A stretch of DNA of 64,000 bases, from the NCBI RefSeq assembly GCF_003130255.1, contig NZ_NRCN01000001.1, positions 1,234,501-1,298,500 on the forward strand, given 5' to 3'. Origin of the DNA: Aggregatibacter kilianii. GTDB lineage: Bacteria > Pseudomonadota > Gammaproteobacteria > Enterobacterales > Pasteurellaceae. Below are positions 58,945-64,000 of this stretch, piece after piece (position 1 is the stretch's first letter; every line of letters starts with the position of its first letter). The notes beneath the pieces are model-generated. The model was not told the DNA's origin. It made no database searches and saw only the letters and a program-made list of their open reading frames with translations. A program made the translations under genes and the position numbers.

Positions 58945-60048
58945 TTAGTTCAGAATTTCGGATAAGGCCACCTTTCTGTTTTCATAACGGGAGCGGGTGC
59001 AGGCATCTGCTGTAGCGATGGCGGCACGGGCGGCTTCACCGGTGAGTAATTTTTCAAATTCTTTGGTTGGTTTCATACCGTGCATAATGTCGTTGAGGTA
59101 TTTCATTTCTTTTTTCATGATGGAGCTCAACCACATTGGCGTGCGTTTGCCCGGTTTGCCGTATTGAATGGCGCCGTCCATTTCCGTGCTGTTATAAATG
59201 CGGGTACGGTCGTCGTCTTCTTCTTGGCTTTCGTGAATGAGGAAATAGGTGTCTTTGCCATCGACACGCAGTGTGCCTTTAGTGTTGTACATATCAAGTT
59301 TGATGGCGCCTTTTTCTCCTTGAATAAGCACATAATGCTCGCCCCAACGGAAGGCAGAACCCCATTCTAAAACGGCGAAACGATTGTCATCAAATTCCAT
59401 ATTGACGAAGATCATGTCATCTTCATCGCCAAATTTTTCCCCTTTATGGGCGACGTTAGCCGCTGTCATGGTAACGGTTTTTGGCATGCCCCCCATAATG
59501 AACTGCACGCAATCCAATTCATGAATGTGATGGTATAAATGACCGCCGGATTTTTCACGAATTTTTTTCCATGAAATGGTTGGTTGTTCTTCTTCCCAAC
59601 CGTTACGTGCAGTGTGGCAATAAAGCACTTTACCGATAACGCCTTGGTTGATCAGTTCTTTGGCATGATGAACACCATTAAAGAAATTCATCACATGGCC
59701 TGCCATAAACGTCACGCCGTTTTCTTCACAGGCGCGCACCATTTCGTCGCAATCTTGGTAGCTTAAAGCAATCGGTTTTTCGCAGAAAACATGTTTTTTG
59801 TTTTTTGCGGCGAGTAAAACGGGTTCTTTATGTAAATAATTCGGGGTGGCGACGATAACACAATCAACATCAGGTGAACTGACCAATTCTTCTAATGATG
59901 TTGCCGCAACACAATTTAATTCTTTTGCAATGGTTGCGCCATTTTCAGGGTCAAACACCATAGTGATTCGCGCATCTTCCTGTTCATTCATGAAACGGGC
60001 CAATTCTGCGCCAAAATATCCTACACCAACAACGCCATACTTAATCAT
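58945..60048 (-). CDS. nanY: NanY-like 2,7-anhydro-N-acetylneuraminate hydratase (Gfo/Idh/MocA)
   Basis: A 367-residue NAD-dependent protein. GVGYFGAELARF at residues 6-17 is the Rossmann motif, HVFCEKPIAL near 90-99 holds the conserved EKP lysine, and GGHLYHHIHELD near 170 the C-terminal histidines. It agrees along its length with E. coli YjhC (NanY) as I remember it. NanY hydrates 2,7-anhydro-Neu5Ac to Neu5Ac through NAD-dependent keto chemistry. A second family member lies 14 bases upstream, and a NanX-like transporter is divergent, which supports the assignment. Last gene of its operon. Confidence 0.8.
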   Translation of the reverse strand: MIKYGVVGVGYFGAELARFMNEQEDARITMVFDPENGATIAKELNCVAATSLEELVSSPDVDCVIVATPNYLHKEPVLLAAKNKKHVFCEKPIALSYQDCDEMVRACEENGVTFMAGHVMNFFNGVHHAKELINQGVIGKVLYCHTARNGWEEEQPTISWKKIREKSGGHLYHHIHELDCVQFIMGGMPKTVTMTAANVAHKGEKFGDEDDMIFVNMEFDDNRFAVLEWGSAFRWGEHYVLIQGEKGAIKLDMYNTKGTLRVDGKDTYFLIHESQEEDDDRTRIYNSTEMDGAIQYGKPGKRTPMWLSSIMKKEMKYLNDIMHGMKPTKEFEKLLTGEAARAAIATADACTRSRYENRKVALSEILN

Positions 60049-60062
60049 GATAGACTCCTTGT

Positions 60063-61133
60063 TTAGTTTGTAAGTGAAACTTGTTTTTCTACGATCATGG
60101 AATGTTTAGCGGCTTCCGCCACTTGGATGGCTTCCGCTAAACAGGTGCTTAACGGGCTGATTTGTCCTTTTGTTAAGTGTGCCACGATGCTTACTGCTTC
60201 AATTTCGGCGGCGCGACTAAGCCATAACGGGCAGAGGGTATGTGTCGCGTTATACTGCTGAATGCCTTTCGCACTTTCCCTTAAGGATAAATCAGGCTCG
60301 AATTCTTCATATAAATCAAAATGTTCAATGGTTTCATTGAGGTAATTAAAAATAACGGTGGAGGTAAAGAAGTTTACTTCAATGACGCCTTTTTCCCCAT
60401 GAATTTGAATGCCCCATTGATGTAAGCGATAGGCCGTGCCCATTTCCAGTGAGCCGAGAATACCGTTTTTAAAACGAAGCAATAATTGAATGACATCTCG
60501 GCTATCCGGCGTGTCTTGGTGCGCCCGATTAGCCGATTGAGCATAAACCGCTTCGATGTCGCCCAATAACCAACACAATAAATCCAATTCGTGAATTTGG
60601 TGGACGAGCTCACCTCCGGTTAAATTGGCATCCAGTTTCCACCATTCTTTATTCGGGACATTGTCAATCCAACGCTGTCTCATGGCGCGAACAACGGTAA
60701 TCTTGCCGAGTTTTTGTTGTGCTAATGCGTCTTTTACTTTTAATAATCCGGGTAATGTGCGTAATAAATGGCCAACAAAAATGTGCTTATTTTTTTCTTG
60801 GGCCAAATGTAATAGTTGTTGGCAGTGCGAGGCGCTTAAGGCAAATGGTGTTTCGATAAAAATATGGCAATTTGCATTAAGGCAAAGTACAGCAGGAGCA
60901 TAATGCGCATAATTCGGGGTGGCGATAATCACCAGATCAGGCTGACAAGCGGCAAGCATTTCTTCTACGCTCAGGAATGTTGTGCCGCCATATTGTTCGG
61001 CTATGGATTGCGCTAAAGTCGGGTTAATGTCTGTTGTCGCAATTAATTTTGCATTGGCTTTATGAAATGCTGCGGCTAATTGCGTACCAAAAAAACCACA
61101 ACCGATAAGGGCGATATTTAAACCGTTACTCAT
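60063..61133 (-). CDS. Second Gfo/Idh/MocA protein, NanY-like paralogue lacking EKP lysine
   Basis: A 356-residue protein started at ATG 61133 with GGAGGAAAAC upstream, overlapping the regulator stop by 8 bases. GCGFFGTQLAAAF near residue 10 is the Rossmann motif. Where the family has EKP it reads IETPFALS, so the conserved lysine is replaced by threonine. GGELVHQIHELD near 168 keeps the histidine pair. It shares length and layout with its neighbour (58945-60048). It may be a partner subunit, act on a different anhydro or epimeric sugar, or have lost redox activity. Confidence 0.8.
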   Translation of the reverse strand: MSNGLNIALIGCGFFGTQLAAAFHKANAKLIATTDINPTLAQSIAEQYGGTTFLSVEEMLAACQPDLVIIATPNYAHYAPAVLCLNANCHIFIETPFALSASHCQQLLHLAQEKNKHIFVGHLLRTLPGLLKVKDALAQQKLGKITVVRAMRQRWIDNVPNKEWWKLDANLTGGELVHQIHELDLLCWLLGDIEAVYAQSANRAHQDTPDSRDVIQLLLRFKNGILGSLEMGTAYRLHQWGIQIHGEKGVIEVNFFTSTVIFNYLNETIEHFDLYEEFEPDLSLRESAKGIQQYNATHTLCPLWLSRAAEIEAVSIVAHLTKGQISPLSTCLAEAIQVAEAAKHSMIVEKQVSLTN

Positions 61134-61833
61134 GTTTTCCTCCTTGTGCCAAACGCTGTCTAATTCCTTGAAAATATTGCAATATTGCCTGTTGCATACG
61201 CACCAAATCATGGGCTTCAATGGCATCAACTAATTCTCGGTGTTGCATTGCCAGTTTTTCCGGGGTTAAAACCAGCGGCGGAAGTCCTTTTTCAACTTGT
61301 TGATAAATCTCACAAAAGGCATCCAAATATTGAATTAATAACGGATTATTTAGCGGTTCATAAATTTGCAAATGGATGCGATATTCTTCTTTCGGGGAAA
61401 ATTTTTGTTCCCGAGCGTTTTTCTCCATGTTGGCTACATGCTTTTGCAAAAGTGCGGTCTGTTCCGGCGTTATTTTTGCCAACACCATCGGCGCAAAGCC
61501 ATATTCCAGAATTTCCCGAATATCTAAAATATTGAACAGTTGATTTAAGTCATTATGCAAATTTAATTGTGTGTGAAAGCCCAATCCTCTGATCATCGGA
61601 ATTAAAGAGGGTTCGCTAACGAAAGTGCCGATGCCATGACGAATATCTAAAATGTGTAAGGCTTCAAGTGATTTAATCGCCTCGCGCAAACTTGAACGAC
61701 TGACACCAAGTTGATCAATCAATTCGTTTTCTGTCGGCATTAAGTCACCGGATTTTAGATTCTGCTTAATTATCAGCGTCTTAATCTTATCTTGTAAGAC
61801 AAGACTGGCTTCTTTCTTATTATTTCCTTTCAT
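61126..61833 (-). CDS. GntR/FadR-family regulator with FCD domain
   Basis: A 235-residue regulator. The winged helix at residues 25-75 includes TENELIDQLGVSRSSLREAIKSL, and the C-terminal FCD domain has metal- or ligand-binding residues including HLQIYEPLNN near 150 and MQHRELVDAIEAHD near 200. It is the first gene of the unit with two oxidoreductase genes and is divergent from the transporter gene, so it likely controls both in response to a sialic acid derivative. It is related in type to NanR, but no GGTATA repeats are seen nearby. Confidence 0.85.
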   Translation of the reverse strand: MKGNNKKEASLVLQDKIKTLIIKQNLKSGDLMPTENELIDQLGVSRSSLREAIKSLEALHILDIRHGIGTFVSEPSLIPMIRGLGFHTQLNLHNDLNQLFNILDIREILEYGFAPMVLAKITPEQTALLQKHVANMEKNAREQKFSPKEEYRIHLQIYEPLNNPLLIQYLDAFCEIYQQVEKGLPPLVLTPEKLAMQHRELVDAIEAHDLVRMQQAILQYFQGIRQRLAQGGKHE

Positions 61834-61854
61834 TTCTCACCTATTTTGTAAAAC

Positions 61855-61870
61855 TGTGATCAAGCTCTCA
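61855..61870. promoter_or_regulatory. CRP-like site on the gntR side
   Basis: TGTGA-TCAAGC-TCTCA matches the CRP palindrome at 9 of 10 positions, 22 bases before the regulator's ATG. Confidence 0.45.
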
Positions 61871-61947
61871 TTCTCTTTTGTTGACATAAGACATCATACA
61901 TCCTATCTTTTCTTATGCAAGCAGAAATTTGTTGTTATTTAAAATTC

Positions 61948-61963
61948 TGTGATCTGACACACA
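61948..61963. promoter_or_regulatory. CRP-like site on the transporter side
   Basis: TGTGA-TCTGAC-ACACA matches at 9 of 10 positions, 28 bases before the transporter's ATG. With the site at 61855 it suggests catabolite control of the whole locus. Confidence 0.5.
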
Positions 61964-61991
61964 AAATTTATAAATGCAAAAGGAGGTTGCT

Positions 61992-63218
61992 ATGGCAACG
62001 ACATTACCCTGGTATAAAGAAGTCAATCCAACCCAAAAGAAAGCATTGTTTGCCGCGTGGTTAGGTTATGTTTTTGATGGCTTCGATTACATGTTGATTA
62101 CCTATGTTCTGTTGGATATCCAAAGAGAATTTAGTATGACCACAACGGAAACCTCGACGTTACTTCTGGCGGCGTTTGTCGCCCGACCGCTTGGCGGTGC
62201 GTTATTCGGCAGTTTTGCCGATAAATATGGTCGTCGTTTAGCCATGATGGTCTCAATTATTGTGTATTCCGTTGGGACATTTCTCTGCGGGTTATCTTCC
62301 GGCTACATTTGGCTCTTTATTTTCCGAATGATTGTGGGCATGGGTATGGCGGGGGAGTACGCCTGTTCATCCTCTTACGCTATTGAAAGCTGGCCACAAC
62401 ACTTACGCACCAAAGCTAGCGCGTTTTTGGTCAGCGGATTTTCTATCGGTAATATTTTGGCCTCACAAGTGATTCCTTGGGTGGCGCAAAGTTATGGTTG
62501 GCGGGTGGCGTTCTTTATCGGTTTATTGCCGGTTGGGTTAGTGCTTTATGTACGTCGTCATGCTCCTGAAAGTGAAGAATGGGCACAAGCGAAAGCCGCC
62601 GGAAAAGTAAATAAAGTGCCACTCACAGATCTCTTCACTAAAAAGCAACTTCCTATTACGCTCATTATTTTCTTTGTCTGTTATTCCATTTTTTCCGTGA
62701 ACTGGCCGGTGGTGGGATTGTTGCCGCTTTATTTGAAAGAAAACGGCTATGCCGAAAATGTTCCATCACTCATGTTTTGGGCAGGCTTTGGTATTTTAAT
62801 TGGCACGCTGATTGCCGGATTTATTGGTGATAAATTAGGTGAGAAGAAAACCTTTATTTACAGTTTGTTACTCTCCCTGTTCTTCTTATTCCCGGTCTTT
62901 TATTTGCCGGAAAATAACGTATTGGCCCTTGGTGCGTTGCTTTTCTTCTTATTGGCGACCAATTTAGGTATTGCAGGGTTAGTGCCAAAATATATGTCAA
63001 AATTCTTCCCGACAGAAATGCGCAGTACGGGCATCGGATTTATTTATAACTTTGCCGCTATCGGCGGTGGTGTTGCGCCGGTGATTGCCGCTAAATTAAG
63101 TGAACGCTTCGGATTAGGTTCATCCTTGGTCTATGTCACCTTATTTTGGACTCTCGTATTAGTCGCTCTCGTTGGTTTAAGAATCCCGGAACGAATCCAA
63201 GCAAGAGTGCAAAAATAA
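61992..63218 (+). CDS. nanX: NanX-like MFS transporter for anhydro-sialic acid
   Basis: A 408-residue, 12-helix MFS protein of the sialate:proton symporter group, started at ATG 61992 with AAGGAGG at 5-6 bases. An ATG at 61974 precedes that site. The N-terminus (WYKEVNPTQKKALF, AAWLGYVFDGFD) closely follows E. coli YjhB (NanX) from memory, and ADKYGRRLAM near 80 is the MFS loop motif. GMGMAGEYACSSSYAIESWP near 125 is typical of the NanT/NanX group. It would import 2,7-anhydro-Neu5Ac for the divergent NanY-like enzyme. Confidence 0.78.
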   Translation: MATTLPWYKEVNPTQKKALFAAWLGYVFDGFDYMLITYVLLDIQREFSMTTTETSTLLLAAFVARPLGGALFGSFADKYGRRLAMMVSIIVYSVGTFLCGLSSGYIWLFIFRMIVGMGMAGEYACSSSYAIESWPQHLRTKASAFLVSGFSIGNILASQVIPWVAQSYGWRVAFFIGLLPVGLVLYVRRHAPESEEWAQAKAAGKVNKVPLTDLFTKKQLPITLIIFFVCYSIFSVNWPVVGLLPLYLKENGYAENVPSLMFWAGFGILIGTLIAGFIGDKLGEKKTFIYSLLLSLFFLFPVFYLPENNVLALGALLFFLLATNLGIAGLVPKYMSKFFPTEMRSTGIGFIYNFAAIGGGVAPVIAAKLSERFGLGSSLVYVTLFWTLVLVALVGLRIPERIQARVQK

Positions 63219-63221
63219 TCA

Positions 63222-63263
63222 AAAAAAAGACCGCACTTTGGGTTTAAAAGTGCGGTCGTTTTT
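63222..63263. terminator. Bidirectional terminator from an uptake-signal pair
   Basis: GACCGCACTTT and AAAGTGCGGTC pair over 11 bp with loop GGGTTTA, flanked by A and T runs, between the convergent transporter and phosphatase genes. Confidence 0.8.
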
Positions 63264-63274
63264 CATGTTAAATT

Positions 63275-64000
63275 TTACTTCCCAAACACCCGATTTAACA
63301 CCAATGCAATGCCGTCTTCGTTATTCGTGGCGGTGACTTCTTTTGCCACTTGTTTTATGGCATCGGGGGCGTTGCCCATAGCAACGCTAAGGCCTGCGTA
63401 TTGCAACATATCCAAGTCATTAAAATTGTCGCCGAAAGCGATGACTTGCTCGGCGCTAATGCCCAAATGCTGTTCCATAAATTGAATGGCTTTCGCTTTG
63501 GTGGCGGCAGGGTTCGTGATTTCCAAATATTCGTCTTTGGAACGGTGAATGCTTAAATGCGGCAGGGCTTGTTTCAGCATGGGTTCCACCGTTTGGATTT
63601 CTTCGGCGTTGCCCATGACTAATATTTTGTGTACTTCCGTGAGGTTGCCTTGTAGCAGTTCGGCGCTTAAGCCCGTGATCTCACTTTCTTGCTTGATCCA
63701 ATCATTGTTTACATCATTGCAAAACCAATCCAAACCGGCGTAGTAGCTGATGGAAAGGTGCGCAAAATCGGCTAAAAGTTCGTTGAGTTTTTGTAAGTCC
63801 TGCGGTGCCAAAATCACGCTATAAAGTGCGGTCAGATTTTTATCTAAAATTAACGCGCCGCTGTAACAAATCATGCCATGTTGCGAGCCAAGCTGTTCCG
63901 TGTAAGGCGTGATGGCATAAGGCGGGCGGGCGGAAACGGGGATAAACGGAATGCCTCGTTTTAATATGTTTTTAATCGCCTCTTCCGTTTTGGGTGTAAT
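63275..64000 (-). CDS. Cof-type HAD phosphatase, N-terminus cut by window edge
   Basis: The frame is open to the right edge, giving 241 codons; the N-terminal DxD nucleophile motif lies outside the window. VSARPP at the start of the visible part is the Cof motif II region, and GDNFNDLDMLQYAG followed by AMGNAPDAIK near the C-terminus are motif IV and the Cof end signature. These enzymes dephosphorylate sugar phosphates and nucleotides in the cytoplasm. Internal uptake signals occur, for example near 63825. Confidence 0.88.
   Translation of the reverse strand: MTPKTEEAIKNILKRGIPFIPVSARPPYAITPYTEQLGSQHGMICYSGALILDKNLTALYSVILAPQDLQKLNELLADFAHLSISYYAGLDWFCNDVNNDWIKQESEITGLSAELLQGNLTEVHKILVMGNAEEIQTVEPMLKQALPHLSIHRSKDEYLEITNPAATKAKAIQFMEQHLGISAEQVIAFGDNFNDLDMLQYAGLSVAMGNAPDAIKQVAKEVTATNNEDGIALVLNRVFGK

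Noticed and set aside
61834-61991. NanR GGTATA repeats
   Set aside because: No GGTATA copies found; the operator of the GntR regulator remains unidentified.

Overview
The window looks like chromosome of a Haemophilus-branch Pasteurellaceae, most likely Aggregatibacter. The 9-base DNA uptake signal AAGTGCGGT/ACCGCACTT occurs dozens of times, inside genes and as inverted pairs at gene ends. This is the Haemophilus/Aggregatibacter type of signal. Housekeeping genes resemble H. influenzae, base composition is moderate by eye, and a pgaABCD locus is present, which fits Aggregatibacter better than H. influenzae. The species is inferred, not proven. No rRNA, insertion sequence, prophage or CRISPR array is seen. 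No gene-free stretch exceeds 300 bases once the broken lipoprotein gene at 24641-25056 is counted.

Layout. 1-8.6 kb: pldB (cut by the left edge), an O-antigen-ligase-like gene, fba, pgk, a T2 ribonuclease, yfhL ferredoxin, a SpoU-type methyltransferase and pssA. 8.6-25.1 kb: one long minus-strand operon for an aryl polyene (APE) pigment: ketosynthases, ketoreductase, dehydratases, two carrier proteins, two AMP ligases, a glycosyltransferase, acyltransferases, a thioesterase, and a LolA/MMPL/lipoprotein export set. 25.2-35.3 kb: a small lipoprotein, yigB-xerC-dapF, asd, tRNA-Pro and tRNA-Arg, folD, groES-groEL behind a heat-shock promoter, fxsA and aspA. 35.5-41.9 kb: a heptosyltransferase-family gene, a YczE-type membrane protein, the glycyl radical pair yjjI-yjjW, nupC and deoD. 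42.1-48.0 kb: pgaABCD for poly-N-acetylglucosamine biofilm polysaccharide. 48.1-53.6 kb: a TonB-dependent receptor with a small membrane protein, divergent from a periplasmic-binding-protein ABC importer. Two ModE-like operators lie between the two transcription units. 53.6-55.8 kb: a UhpC-like transporter and pdxH. 55.9-58.7 kb: an AT-rich accessory pair, a pentapeptide membrane protein and an AAA/DUF4143 ATPase. 58.9-63.2 kb: a probable anhydro-sialic-acid operon with two Gfo/Idh/MocA proteins, a GntR regulator and a NanX-like transporter. 63.3-64 kb: a Cof-type HAD phosphatase cut by the right edge.

How it fits together. Several blocks concern the cell surface and life on a mucosal host: aryl polyene in the outer membrane, PNAG matrix, LPS enzymes and scavenging of a sialic acid derivative. 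Anaerobic and nucleoside metabolism (aspA, yjjI/yjjW, nupC, deoD) carries CRP-like and PurR-like sites. The items most worth checking are the ModE-like boxes on a TonB/ABC metal system, the second NanY-like protein lacking the usual EKP lysine, the AMP-ligase/dehydratase fusion with a duplicated ligase in the APE operon, and a one-base frameshift in the lipoprotein gene at the head of that operon.
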